Source: JAKGBX01 sp965366835 (GTDB taxonomy: Bacteria; Pseudomonadota; Alphaproteobacteria; Rhodobacterales; Rhodobacteraceae). Taken from it: 64,000 nucleotides of DNA. Below the pieces are notes generated by a model. The model saw nothing but the letters and a program-made list of their open reading frames with translations. It did no database searches and was not told where the DNA came from. Of the stretch, positions 51,469 to 60,523 are shown in pieces (within the stretch, counting starts at the first letter, position 1; every line of letters begins with the position of its first letter). Position numbers and translations under genes: made by a program. Location: NCBI GenBank assembly GCA_965366835.1, contig CBDUGF010000002.1, positions 1 to 64,000 of the forward strand, written 5' to 3'.

Positions 51469-53286
51469 TCAAACCGTGGTCACCGCCGGATCGCCCTCGG
51501 AATAGAGCCGCTCGAGCAGCGCCTTGCGCCGGTCCAGCACGCGGCGGTAATTCAGGTTCCCCTTGGCCGTCATCTCGCCCTCGCCCATGTCGGGTGGCTC
51601 GGCCAGAACCATCGCCCGGCCGACAAACACCGAAGAGCCCGACACCTCGCGCGCCCGTTCCGCCAGCCTGCGGTGAACCTCTCCCAGGAGCAGCCTATCG
51701 GTCATCGCGCCGTCCTGCGCGTCCTGGCCGAAGCCGGATTTTGCCAGCTCGCCCATGTTGGGAAAGATCATCACCCCGATCTGCCCCCGATCCGCCCCCG
51801 TCACCACCAGGTCCGAGGCCAGCGGCGCCAGCAGCACCAGCAGCTCGAGGCGAAGCTGCGCCGCGCGCACCCAGGTTCCGGTGTTGAGCTTGAAATCCTC
51901 CGATATCCGGCCGTCGAATTTCATACCCTTGTTCGGGTCGTCCGGATCGACGAACTTCATCGCATCGCCAGTGATGAAGAACCCTTCGTCGTCAAAGGCT
52001 TCCCGGGTCTTGTCCGGGTTTGCGAAATAACCCGGCATGATCGACGGTCCGCGCAAGCGCACTTCGCAGCGCATGTCGGCATCCGGGATCAGTTTCAGCT
52101 CGATTCCTGTCATCGGCACGCCGATCCGCCCCGCGCTGTCGGTCGGCTCCTGCTGAAACATCGCCGCCGGCGCGGTCTCGGTCAGGCCCCAGCTCGACGT
52201 CATCAGCGGCACCTCGCCCTTCACCTCCATCGCCATCGCTTCCAGCGCCTGCCACATGTCCTGCGGCAGCGACGCCCCGGCATAGAAGATCATGTCGAGA
52301 TCCCCGAAAAAGCGCTGCTTCAGCCCCGCATCCGTCTTCAATGCCGCGATCAACAGCCCATAGCCGACCGGCACATTGAAGCTCAGCGTGCCGGTGACCA
52401 TCGACAGGTTTTCCAACGTGCGATCGAACAGCCCCTTCACCGGCTTGCCATCGTCGATGTAAAACGATCCGCCATTGGCCAGCATCATGTTGAAATTATG
52501 CGACCCGCCAAAGACATGGTTCCACGGCAGCCAATCGAGAATCCGCGGCACCCGGTCTTTCAACTGGGGCAGCGAATCGAGGATCTGCGCCTGATTGACA
52601 CACATCATCCTGTGCGTGGTGATCACCCCCTTGGGCGCCGAGGTCGACCCCGAGGTGAGCAGGATTTTCACCATCGTATCAGGCGTGACCCGATCGAACG
52701 CCGTGTCCACATCGACCCCTTTGTCGCCCTTCAGAAGCGCGGCGAACGGCGTCACCCCGACGCGGCTTCCGGGCCGCGTGGCGATCACGTCAATCCCCTC
52801 GAACGCGGGCAAGTCCAACGCCTCGCCATAGTGTTCTGCGTCCACGGCATAGGCCAGTTTCGGCTTCACCAGTTCGATGGCGTGCTGCAACCGCCCATGC
52901 GCCCCATGGATCAGCGAATATTGCTCGGCCACAGGCACAGCCGGAATGCCCGCATATTGCGCTGCCAATGCCAGCATCCCGTGATCCACCCCGTTGCCCG
53001 ACAGGATCAGGATCGGTGTGGCGCCGTTCAGCCCGCGCGCCAGCAGGCTCTGCGCCACCATGCGCACCTGCTCCAGCACCGCACCGTAACCTTCCTCGCG
53101 CCAGCCCGCGCCGCTGCGCTCGGCGAGAAAGACCCGCCCGGGCGCCTCTTCGGCCCAGCGATGCAGCCAGTCCCCGGTGCGCGCCACCACTTCGCCCATC
53201 GGTCGCTTCGACCGGTAGAGCAGCGTGCCATCCGCGCGCCGCTCAAGCTCCGTGTCATGTGGCTCGAATCGCGTCGTCCGTTTCAT
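51469..53286 (-). CDS. fcs: feruloyl-CoA synthase
   Basis: A 605-residue AMP-forming CoA ligase that activates ferulate or related hydroxycinnamates. The adenylation motif is ILLTSGSTSAPKGVITTHRM; DWLPWNHVFGGSHNFNMML, SSWGLTETAPAA and FITGDAMKFVDP are typical of feruloyl-CoA synthase. Length and the N-terminal RSKRPMGEVV pattern fit this subgroup rather than long-chain acyl-CoA ligases. It overlaps the MarR gene by 4 bp. Confidence 0.87.
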   Translation of the reverse strand: MKRTTRFEPHDTELERRADGTLLYRSKRPMGEVVARTGDWLHRWAEEAPGRVFLAERSGAGWREEGYGAVLEQVRMVAQSLLARGLNGATPILILSGNGVDHGMLALAAQYAGIPAVPVAEQYSLIHGAHGRLQHAIELVKPKLAYAVDAEHYGEALDLPAFEGIDVIATRPGSRVGVTPFAALLKGDKGVDVDTAFDRVTPDTMVKILLTSGSTSAPKGVITTHRMMCVNQAQILDSLPQLKDRVPRILDWLPWNHVFGGSHNFNMMLANGGSFYIDDGKPVKGLFDRTLENLSMVTGTLSFNVPVGYGLLIAALKTDAGLKQRFFGDLDMIFYAGASLPQDMWQALEAMAMEVKGEVPLMTSSWGLTETAPAAMFQQEPTDSAGRIGVPMTGIELKLIPDADMRCEVRLRGPSIMPGYFANPDKTREAFDDEGFFITGDAMKFVDPDDPNKGMKFDGRISEDFKLNTGTWVRAAQLRLELLVLLAPLASDLVVTGADRGQIGVMIFPNMGELAKSGFGQDAQDGAMTDRLLLGEVHRRLAERAREVSGSSVFVGRAMVLAEPPDMGEGEMTAKGNLNYRRVLDRRKALLERLYSEGDPAVTTV

Positions 53287-53780
53287 GATTTCACTCCTCG
53301 CTCCTGCGCCGCGCCGCTGCGCTCGATCAGGTTCATCGCCGCGATCACCTGCGCGCGCTGCTCCTCGGCCAGCCCGCGCAAAAGCCGCGCCTCATCAGCT
53401 CGGTTCGCCGCCGTCGCCGCTGCGCAAAGTCGGCGTCCTTTCAGCGTCGGGTTCAAGGCATAAGCGCGCCGGTCGGTCGGCACCTTGTCGCGGGTGATCA
53501 GGCCGCGCTCCTCCAACTCATCCAGGATCACCACCAGGTTTGGCCGCTCGATGGCCAACGCATCGGCCAGCTGGGTTTGGCGCAACCCGGCATTCTCCAC
53601 GATCATCACCAGCGCCGAATAGGTCACCATCCGCAGCCCCAGGGGCTTGAGCGCCTTGTTGAGATCCGCCTGCAATACAGCCATCGCCCGCTTCATGTGA
53701 TAGCCAAAAAACCCGCGCAGCGCAGCGTCGCTGATCTGCGCGGCTTCCAGGGCTTTCTCCACTGCCTCACCCATACTCAA
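53283..53780 (-). CDS. MarR family regulator of the feruloyl-CoA module
   Basis: A 165-residue MarR-type repressor with a winged helix (LRQTQLADALAIERPNLVVILDELEERGLI, about 65-95) and wing TRDKVPTDRRAYALNPTLKG. It lies between the crotonase and feruloyl-CoA synthase genes with 4 bp overlaps on both sides. In known ferulate regulons a MarR protein (FerR-like) is released by feruloyl-CoA. Autogenous control of its own operon is likely. Confidence 0.87.
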   Translation of the reverse strand: MSMGEAVEKALEAAQISDAALRGFFGYHMKRAMAVLQADLNKALKPLGLRMVTYSALVMIVENAGLRQTQLADALAIERPNLVVILDELEERGLITRDKVPTDRRAYALNPTLKGRRLCAAATAANRADEARLLRGLAEEQRAQVIAAMNLIERSGAAQERGVKS

Positions 53781-54547
53781 CCCCCGAAACTAGGCGGGCG
53801 TTTTTCAAGGAATGCCGCCAGGCCCTCCATCGCGTTCGGGCTGGTCTGGGTCAGCGCGGCACATAAGCTCTCGGTAAAGAGCCCGCCGGCCTTGTCCATA
53901 TCCTCGATCCGGCTCAGCGCCTGGATCATCACATAATTCGACAGCGGCGCGTTACTGGCGATCTTGCCCGCCAGTTCCCGCGCCAGCTCCAGCCCCTCGC
54001 CAGCCGCCACGCTGTAGTGGCAAAGCCCCAGCGCGAGGCCTTCCTCGGCACCGAATTTGCGCCCTGTCAGCATCATCTCGATCATTCGGTCGGCGCCCAG
54101 AATCCGCCCCACGCGGACCGAGGCGCCGCCGCCGACGTAGATGCCGCGCCGCCCCTCGGGCAGCTGGAAAATCGTCGATGGCTCCGCGATCCGCACGTGC
54201 GTCGCCGTGGCCAGCTCCAGTCCGCCACCGATCACCGCGCCTTCCATGGCCGACACCACCGGCAAGCCGCCATACTGGATCCGGTCCATCACCGCGTGCC
54301 ATCCGCGCGAATGCCGCATCGTCGACTCCGCATCGCGGTGCTTGTGCTCCGACAGGTCGAGCCCCGAGCAATAATGCCCCTCGGTCCCGGTCAGGACCAC
54401 GGCCTTCACCCCGTCGGGCGGCGCGGCAAAGAACCGATCCAGCGCCTCGAGCAACTCGTCGCACATCGCATTGCGCTTGCCCGGACGGTTCATCGTCAGC
54501 GTCGCGACCCCGTCCGCCTGCTCGATCAGAAGCATTTCCTTCGCCAT
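53777..54547 (-). CDS. enoyl-CoA hydratase/isomerase family protein, possible feruloyl-CoA hydratase
   Basis: A 256-residue crotonase. The oxyanion-hole part is GTEGHYCSGLDLSEH and AVIGGGLELATATHVRIAE; the catalytic Glu is expected in FQLPEGRRGIYVGGG. It is shorter than the typical 276-residue feruloyl-CoA hydratase/lyase, so it may hydrate a side-chain enoyl-CoA instead. First gene of the crotonase-marR-fcs unit behind a consensus promoter at 54582. Confidence 0.85.
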   Translation of the reverse strand: MAKEMLLIEQADGVATLTMNRPGKRNAMCDELLEALDRFFAAPPDGVKAVVLTGTEGHYCSGLDLSEHKHRDAESTMRHSRGWHAVMDRIQYGGLPVVSAMEGAVIGGGLELATATHVRIAEPSTIFQLPEGRRGIYVGGGASVRVGRILGADRMIEMMLTGRKFGAEEGLALGLCHYSVAAGEGLELARELAGKIASNAPLSNYVMIQALSRIEDMDKAGGLFTESLCAALTQTSPNAMEGLAAFLEKRPPSFGG

Positions 54548-54581
54548 CCCTGGGCCTCCAGTTTAGATCGTTTCGATAATA

Positions 54582-54609
54582 ATTATACTTCATATCTATT
54601 TTTGCGCAA
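54582..54609 (-). promoter_or_regulatory. promoter of the crotonase-marR-fcs operon
   Basis: On the minus strand TTGCGC (54609-54604) and TATAAT (54587-54582) are 16 bp apart, followed by the crotonase start 35 bp later. The AT-rich stretch around it is unusual for this genome and probably includes the MarR operator. Confidence 0.5.
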
Positions 54610-54716
54610 TGATTCCCTTTGCCGTGCTTTTCCCTTCCTCTGAGCTGAAAAAAACCGGGGAGCGCGTCGCACCAGAGGTGCGCAAGGGCCATCGGCTGGC
54701 CGCTCGCTCCCGGCAT

Positions 54717-55937
54717 TCAACCCCGCGCCGCCCGCAAAGTTTCGGTCGAGACCGCCCCCTCCAGCCCGCTCGAGCCATAGAGCCACTCGATATCGTCATA
54801 CCAATCTTCCGGCGTTTTCGCCCGCATGATCGCATTGCGCAGCGCCGCGTGGGCCTCGGAAGGGTGATAGATATGGCTGCCGATCTCGCGGCTTTGCAGC
54901 TGTATCCGCGCGGTGCGCAGCCGGCGCTTTTCCTGATAGCTCTGCAACACGGCCTCAGCCTCGCCCAGCCGTCCCGCAATCTCCGCCGCCAGGCACACCG
55001 CGTCTTCCATCGCCATGCAGGCGCCCTGGGCGAAATATTGCAGCTGCGGATGCGCGGCATCGCCCAGCAACGCCACCCGCCCATCGACCCAGTTCATCGC
55101 CGGCTCGCGATCGCACAGTACCCAGAGCTTCCAGTCCTTGCCCTTGTCGATGATCTGGCGCGCAACCGGCGCGACATGCTCGAACCCGCGCCGCACCTCG
55201 TCGTGGGTCACAGGCAACCCGGCGACAGGTTCGGCAGCGTCGTTGTGATAGGTCACCACCAGATTGAACAGTTTCCAGCCGCTCAGCGGATAATGCACGA
55301 TGTGGCATTTCGGCCCGGCCCAGAGCGTCGCCGCGTTCCAGCGCAGGTCTTCCGGCATGTCCTCCACGGGGATCACGCTGCGATAGGTGGTGTGGCCCGA
55401 CACCCGCGGCGCGCCATCGCCGATCACCCGCTTGCGGATGTTCGACCAGAGCCCATCGGCGCCGATCAGCGCTCGCCCGGTGATGCGCTCGCCGTCTGCC
55501 AGAATGGCCGTGACTGAACCGGAATCCTGCGCATAATCCATCACCTCCGCATCCGGGCGTAGCTCCACCAATTCATGCGCCTGGTTGGCGCGCAGGAAAA
55601 CGCCATAGAGATCGCCGCGATGCACCACCGCGTAAGGGTTGCCAAACCGCTCACGGAACCTGTCATCCAGTGGGATTCGGGTGATTTCCTCGCCCGAAAG
55701 CGCATCCATCAGCCTGAGGTTGTCGATATAGACGGCCATCTTGCGCGCCGCATCGCCGACACCGAGATAGTCGAAGGCATGAAACGCGTTGGGCCCAAGC
55801 TGGATGCCCGCACCGATCTCTCCGAACCGCGCGGATTTTTCCAGCACGATCGAGCGGATGCCCTTCTGTGCCAGCCCGATCGCGGTGGCCATTCCGCCAA
55901 TGCCGCCCCCCGCGATGATCACCCGCTCTTCAACCAT
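54717..55937 (-). CDS. 3-hydroxybenzoate 6-hydroxylase-like flavin monooxygenase
   Basis: A 406-residue class A FAD monooxygenase. The FAD motif is VIIAGGGIGGMATAIGLAQ (residues 6-24), the second flavin motif RALIGADGLWSNIRK, and the third VALLGDAAHPQLQYFAQGA. In context it should convert 3-hydroxybenzoate to gentisate with NAD(P)H and O2. ATG at 55937 gives the usual start; longer starts run into AT-rich leader sequence. It lies 83 bp after the fumarylpyruvate hydrolase gene. Confidence 0.83.
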   Translation of the reverse strand: MVEERVIIAGGGIGGMATAIGLAQKGIRSIVLEKSARFGEIGAGIQLGPNAFHAFDYLGVGDAARKMAVYIDNLRLMDALSGEEITRIPLDDRFRERFGNPYAVVHRGDLYGVFLRANQAHELVELRPDAEVMDYAQDSGSVTAILADGERITGRALIGADGLWSNIRKRVIGDGAPRVSGHTTYRSVIPVEDMPEDLRWNAATLWAGPKCHIVHYPLSGWKLFNLVVTYHNDAAEPVAGLPVTHDEVRRGFEHVAPVARQIIDKGKDWKLWVLCDREPAMNWVDGRVALLGDAAHPQLQYFAQGACMAMEDAVCLAAEIAGRLGEAEAVLQSYQEKRRLRTARIQLQSREIGSHIYHPSEAHAALRNAIMRAKTPEDWYDDIEWLYGSSGLEGAVSTETLRAARG

Positions 55938-56020
55938 GCCTTTCCCTCCGCGTCCTGCGCCGTTTTCCTCACAGGAAAACGAACCGGAATTTTTCTTCAA
56001 AATTCCGCCCCGCGCCAGGC

Positions 56021-56719
56021 CTATTCCGCCGCGCCAATCGTCAGCGCGATATCCGCCAGCCCGTCGATTCCGCCGGTGATCCTGTCCCCGGCGACAACCG
56101 GCCCGACGCCCGCTGGCGTTCCGGTCAGGATCACGTCACCGGGCGCCAGGTGATAGAATTTCGACAGATGCGCCACCACCTCCTCACAGCTCCACACCAG
56201 TTCTTCCAGCGTCGCGTCCTGGCGGCTCTCGCCGTTCACCTCCAGATGAATACGCTGGTCTCCCACCTTGCCGAATTCAGCGGCCCGGGTCATTTCGGCA
56301 AACACCGCCGAGCCCTCCACATCCTTGCCCAGATCCCAGGGGCGGCGGGTGTCCTTGCCGTCCTGCTGGCGGTCGCGCCGGGTCATGTCGAGCCCGCAGC
56401 CATAGGCATAGATCGCCTCTGCGGCCTGTTGCGCATTGGCGCGAAACACCGGTTTGCCGATGGCGAAGGCCAGCTCCATTTCGTGATGATAATTCTGCGT
56501 CCCCGGCGGATATGGCTGCGTCGCCCCGCTCAACACCCCATGCGCCGCCGATTTGGTGAAATACCAGGGCGCTTCGCGGTCTACTTCGGTGCCCATCTCG
56601 GCGGCATGGGCGGCATAGTTGCGTCCGACACAGAAGATCCGACGCACCGGATAGGCCGCGCTTTGCCCCTTCACCGGAATGGTAAAAACCTTGGGAGCCT
56701 CAAACAGATAATCGCTCAT
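56021..56719 (-). CDS. fumarylpyruvate hydrolase (FAH family)
   Basis: A 232-residue FAH-family enzyme. Motifs are RRIFCVGRNYAAHAAEMG, FTKSAAHGVLSGATQPYPPG, HHEMELAFAIGKPV, GYGCGLDMTRRDRQ-like and GDVILTGTPAGVGPV. It cleaves fumarylpyruvate to fumarate and pyruvate in the gentisate pathway. It overlaps the dioxygenase gene by 4 bp. A direct maleylpyruvate hydrolase role cannot be excluded because no isomerase is encoded nearby. Confidence 0.88.
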   Translation of the reverse strand: MSDYLFEAPKVFTIPVKGQSAAYPVRRIFCVGRNYAAHAAEMGTEVDREAPWYFTKSAAHGVLSGATQPYPPGTQNYHHEMELAFAIGKPVFRANAQQAAEAIYAYGCGLDMTRRDRQQDGKDTRRPWDLGKDVEGSAVFAEMTRAAEFGKVGDQRIHLEVNGESRQDATLEELVWSCEEVVAHLSKFYHLAPGDVILTGTPAGVGPVVAGDRITGGIDGLADIALTIGAAE

Positions 56720-57753
56720 CGCGCGCGTTCCTCATAATATCCAAGCCTGGTCTGCAACGGGCGATCATGCACCCGCACCAGAAAGCTTTCCTCATCGGCC
56801 TCATGGTCGATCTCGGCAAACACCGGGGCGGTGAACGTGTCTTTCGCGCCCCATTCAAATACCTCGCCATCAATCCGGCTGCGTCCGCGCCCCTTGATCA
56901 CGTGAAACGCCGCCGAAGACGATCTGAGCGGCGGTGTCTCGGTGCCGCCTTCTGGCAGCATCATCGCGGTGAAACCCATCGTCGGCAGCACATCCGCACC
57001 AGTCTCGGGATTGACGTAATCGAGCTCGGCGATGCCTTCACTGCCAAATCTGAACATCTCGCGCAGCACCGTCTCGGTGCGCCCCCAGGGATAGCGCATC
57101 ATCGGATAGCGCCGTACCCCCGCGCCCGCCCGGCGCGTCGGCGCCAGCCCGCTTGCGAGATATTCCACCTGGCTCGCATCGGGCCGGTTGCGCTGGGCCT
57201 GAAGCGGGCCTTCGGTGGCATAGGAGCCTTCGAGATAGTAGAACAGCGGCAGGTCCAGCGCATCGAGCCAGACCACTGGTTCATCGCCCTCGTGGCCATG
57301 ATCGTGCCATTCGCCGCCCGGCGTCAGCACCAGATCGCCCTCTTCCATCGGCAGCTTTTCCCCGTCGACAACGGTGTAGCCGCCCTTGCCCTCGACCACG
57401 ATCCGCACCGCCGACGGCGTGTGCACATGGGCCGGTGCCGTCTCGCCAGGCAACAGCAATTGCAGCCCGAGATAGATCGACGCGGTCGCCTGCATCGCAC
57501 CGGCGCCGCGCCCCGGATCGCTCAGCACCAGTACCCGGCGCTCGGCCTTTTCGACCGGTGTCAGTTCGCCCGCCCGCATCAGCAGCGGCCTTATCGCCTG
57601 ATACTTCCAATAGCCTGCCCGCGTTTGCGGCTGCGGGCGCCCGTGCGGCAAGACATTGCGCATCATCGGCCAGAGCGGCGCAACGCCCGCCTTCACCATG
57701 TCATCGCGGTAATCCTGCGGCAGCTCTTCCAGCGTACCCAGCGTTTCGCCCAT
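56716..57753 (-). CDS. gentisate 1,2-dioxygenase
   Basis: A 345-residue bicupin iron dioxygenase opening gentisate to maleylpyruvate. The metal-binding cupin motifs are APAHVHTPSAVRIVVEGKG and GDLVLTPGGEWHDHGHEGD, with the second cupin domain at about residues 255-340 (SAAFHVIKGRGRS). The ATG at 57753 has GGAGGGT 5 bp upstream and is preferred to the ATG at 57765, which lies in that ribosome site. First gene of the unit, divergent from marR. Confidence 0.92.
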   Translation of the reverse strand: MGETLGTLEELPQDYRDDMVKAGVAPLWPMMRNVLPHGRPQPQTRAGYWKYQAIRPLLMRAGELTPVEKAERRVLVLSDPGRGAGAMQATASIYLGLQLLLPGETAPAHVHTPSAVRIVVEGKGGYTVVDGEKLPMEEGDLVLTPGGEWHDHGHEGDEPVVWLDALDLPLFYYLEGSYATEGPLQAQRNRPDASQVEYLASGLAPTRRAGAGVRRYPMMRYPWGRTETVLREMFRFGSEGIAELDYVNPETGADVLPTMGFTAMMLPEGGTETPPLRSSSAAFHVIKGRGRSRIDGEVFEWGAKDTFTAPVFAEIDHEADEESFLVRVHDRPLQTRLGYYEERAR

Positions 57754-57780
57754 GTCACCCTCCATAGCGCTTCGGATTTT

Positions 57781-57798
57781 TAGTATGCATACATACTA
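57781..57798. promoter_or_regulatory. MarR-type operator between gentisate operon and marR
   Basis: TAGTATG-CATA-CATACTA is a perfect inverted repeat (7+4+7). A further half CATACTT lies at 57824-57830. It is 28 bp from the dioxygenase start and 75 bp from the marR start, suiting repression of both. Confidence 0.72.
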
Positions 57799-57872
57799 TA
57801 TTGCGAAACGTCAATTTTAATTGCATACTTCGCACGAGAATCCCTTCCGCAACCCAGCCGGGGCACCGAAAG

Positions 57873-58343
57873 ATGAGCGAAATATCCAACATGGCCGGGT
57901 ATTTGATCCGCCGCCTCAATCAGATTTCGATGGCTGTGTTCAGCGAGCGGATGGCCGAGATCGACGCCGACATAACCCCGGTCCAATATGCCGCACTGAC
58001 CACGATTCGCGAAAACCCGGGCGTCGGTCAGGCCGAGCTGGCGGGCGCCATCGCCTATGACAAGGCGACGATCGGCGGCGTGGTCGACCGGCTTGCCGCC
58101 AAGGGCTTGATCCTGCGTCAGCAGTCAGAAACCGATGGCCGTGCCCGAGTCCTGGCCATCACCTTGGATGGCGACGCCCTGCTCGACCGAATCAAACCGG
58201 TGGTGCGCGCCCTGCAAGACGACATCCTGACCGGGCTCGACCAGTCCGAGAAACGACAGATGATGACACTGCTCCTGAAAACCACCTCTGCCGGCAACGC
58301 GCGCTCACGCGCGCCGCTCAAACCCCGCAGCAAAAAAACCTGA
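57873..58343 (+). CDS. MarR family regulator of the gentisate operon
   Basis: A 156-residue MarR repressor. The winged helix is GVGQAELAGAIAYDKATIGGVVDRLAAKGLI (about 50-80), followed by the wing RQQSETDGRARVLAITLDG. The ATG at 57873 is preferred over an upstream TTG. Divergence from the gentisate operon with a shared operator suggests it senses gentisate or 3-hydroxybenzoate (inference). Confidence 0.86.
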   Translation: MSEISNMAGYLIRRLNQISMAVFSERMAEIDADITPVQYAALTTIRENPGVGQAELAGAIAYDKATIGGVVDRLAAKGLILRQQSETDGRARVLAITLDGDALLDRIKPVVRALQDDILTGLDQSEKRQMMTLLLKTTSAGNARSRAPLKPRSKKT

Positions 58344-58539
58344 TCCTGCAAAATCGGCTTGGTGCGGTGGGTTGGCAGGGCGACGCGAATCCTACCCGCC
58401 CATGCGCCGGAACCTGAACCGCAGCGCACCTTTCTTTATTGTCCGCTGGCCTTCGGCAAAGTCGAAATCGCCGATCACCCGCTTGTCAGCTGGGCTTGAT
58501 CCGAATGAGTGCCTGCGGCACGCAGGCTATCTTGATGCC

Positions 58540-58587
58540 GGGGGGCCAGCCCCCCGGTCCCCCCGGGATATTTATGGTCAGAGGAAG
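58540..58587. repeat. GC-rich hairpin plus TATTTATGG tail, copy 2 of a dispersed intergenic element
   Basis: GGGGGG (58540-58545) pairs with CCCCCC (58550-58555), then CCCCCCGGGATATTTATGG and AGAGGAAG. It shares its order and tail with 43251-43297. It lies in the 254-bp gap between marR and the aminotransferase stop, 10 bp from the latter, and might act in 3' end formation. Confidence 0.55.
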
Positions 58588-58597
58588 CGCAGCCCGG

Positions 58598-59920
58598 TCA
58601 GCCGATCACAGTCCTGACCGCCCCGCTCAGCTTGTCCACGAGCTCGTCCACATGGGCGTCCTCGATGATGAAGGGCGGCGCCAGCAGCACATGATCGCCG
58701 CGTCGCCCGTCGATCGTGCCGCTCATCGGATAACAGATCAGCCCGGCCTCGAACGCCGCCTTCTTGAGCCGTCCGGCCACGCCCTTGGCGGGATCGAACG
58801 GCGCCTTGCTGTCGCGGTCTTGCACGAACTCGACCGCGCGAAACAGTCCGCGCCCGCGGATATCGCCGACATGTGGATGCTGGCCCAACGCCGCCTCGAG
58901 CGCCGATTGCAGTTTCTCGCCCTTGTCGCGCACATTTGCCAGAAGGTCGCGCTCCTCGATCGCAGTCAGGACCGCCACCCCGGCCGCCGCCGCCGCCGCG
59001 TGACCGAGATAGGTGTGACCGTGCTGGAAGAATCCCGAGCCGCCCGAGATCGCCTCATAGATCCGCCCCTGGCACATCATCGCGCCAATCGGCTGATAGC
59101 CCGCGCCCAGCCCCTTGGCGATGGTCACGATATCAGGCGATATTCCCTCCTGCTCGCAGGCAAACAGGCTCCCCGTCCGCCCCATCCCGCACATCACCTC
59201 ATCAAGGATCAGCAACACGCCGTATTGGTCGCAAATCTCGCGGATGCGCTTGAAATACCCCGGCGCAGGGGTAATCGCGCCCGCCGTTGCCCCACCCACA
59301 GTTTCGGCGATGAAACACATCACGTTTTCAGGCCCCAGCCGCAGGATTTCAGCTTCCAGCTCATTGGCCACGCGCAGCCCGTAGGCATCGGCGCTCTCGC
59401 CCTCCCCGCGCCCGCGATACTCAAAGCAAGGCGACACCAGCGAAGTTTCGATCAACAGCGGCGCGAAGGGCTCGCGGCGCCATTCATTGCCCCCCGCCGC
59501 CAGCGCACCCAGCGTATTGCCATGATAGCTCTGCTTGCGGGCGATGATCCGGTGGCGCTTGGGCTCGCCGATCTCGAGGTAATACTGCCGCGCCAGCTTC
59601 AGCGCCGCCTCCACCGCCTCGGACCCGCCTGACACGAAGTAAACCCGGTCCAGCCCCTCCGGTGCGCGCGCGGCCAGCATCCCGGCCAGCCTTTCCGCCG
59701 GTTCGGAGGTGAAAAACCCGGTATGGGCAAAGGCCAGCTGATCGAGCTGCGCCTTCACCGCCTCGCGCACCCCGGCATCGGAATGCCCGAGGCAGGACAC
59801 CGCGGCTCCGCCCGAACCATCGAAATAGCGCTTGCCGGCATCGTCGATCAGATAGCAGCCATCCCCGGCAACCGCCTTGGGCGGCGGTGCCTTGATATGG
59901 CGTGGAAACACATGTGACAT
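58598..59920 (-). CDS. class III aminotransferase
   Basis: A 440-residue PLP aminotransferase (fold type I). Motifs are VYFVSGGSEAVEAALKLARQ, SYHGNTLGA, LLILDEVMCGMGRTG, and Schiff-base Lys269 in TIAKGLGAGYQPIGA. Such enzymes act on omega-amino acids, taurine or diamines. ATG at 59920 follows GGATAGG-type sequence. Downstream of the UspA gene (166 bp); a role in using the TRAP substrate is possible. Confidence 0.88.
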   Translation of the reverse strand: MSHVFPRHIKAPPPKAVAGDGCYLIDDAGKRYFDGSGGAAVSCLGHSDAGVREAVKAQLDQLAFAHTGFFTSEPAERLAGMLAARAPEGLDRVYFVSGGSEAVEAALKLARQYYLEIGEPKRHRIIARKQSYHGNTLGALAAGGNEWRREPFAPLLIETSLVSPCFEYRGRGEGESADAYGLRVANELEAEILRLGPENVMCFIAETVGGATAGAITPAPGYFKRIREICDQYGVLLILDEVMCGMGRTGSLFACEQEGISPDIVTIAKGLGAGYQPIGAMMCQGRIYEAISGGSGFFQHGHTYLGHAAAAAAGVAVLTAIEERDLLANVRDKGEKLQSALEAALGQHPHVGDIRGRGLFRAVEFVQDRDSKAPFDPAKGVAGRLKKAAFEAGLICYPMSGTIDGRRGDHVLLAPPFIIEDAHVDELVDKLSGAVRTVIG

Positions 59921-60086
59921 GGACCTATCCTTCTTTCTCTGCGCGCACTGCGCGTCGCGCCATGTTGTCTTCGGCCAGCAGTCGAACCGATTGCGCCTCC
60001 CTTGCAGGTCTCGCCCGTCGAGGCGGCGAATGCTGTTGCTGAATCCGATCCGCCACATCGAATTTTCGCAGAAAATTCGGCTGGCG

Positions 60087-60509
60087 CTATCGGATCACGG
60101 TGACCGACCGGCGCGCATGGCGCACCACCCGCGCAGCGTTCGGACCCAAAAGATAATCGCTCATTTCCGGTCGGTGCGAGGCCATCACGATCATGTCGGC
60201 ATCGACCTGATCGGCCATCGCGATGATCTGTTCGTAAATTGTGCCGTGGCGAACATGCAGATCCGCCACGATATCCTGCGGCAGATGTTTCTCCACGAAT
60301 TCGGCCAGTTTCGCGCGCGTCTCCGCCACCGCATTCTCGGAAAACTCCTTGGGAAAGTAACTGCCCACCATCGACATGCCGTAATCCGGGATCACGGTCA
60401 GCACATGCAGCTTCGCCCCGTGCAGCCGGGCCAGCGAGACCGCATGTTCAAGCGTCTTTTCCCAGCCGCCTTCGTGAAACAGGTCGATCGGCAGCAATAA
60501 GGTTTTCAT
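60087..60509 (-). CDS. UspA-type universal stress protein
   Basis: A 140-residue Usp domain protein. It starts MKTLLLPIDLFHEGGW, and the ATP-binding motif is seen as VMASHRPEMSDYLLGPNAARVVRHARRSVTVIR near the end (GPNA for the usual GS). It lies 14 bp after the TRAP permease stop. A UspA protein of this kind (TeaD) in Halomonas regulates the TRAP transporter TeaABC by binding nucleotide, so a similar role is likely. Confidence 0.87.
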   Translation of the reverse strand: MKTLLLPIDLFHEGGWEKTLEHAVSLARLHGAKLHVLTVIPDYGMSMVGSYFPKEFSENAVAETRAKLAEFVEKHLPQDIVADLHVRHGTIYEQIIAMADQVDADMIVMASHRPEMSDYLLGPNAARVVRHARRSVTVIR

Positions 60510-60523
60510 CGCATTCCCTCCGT

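Noticed and set aside
51400..53463. 687-codon plus-strand open frame
   Set aside because: It is antisense to feruloyl-CoA synthase, and its translation is low-complexity and Arg-rich.
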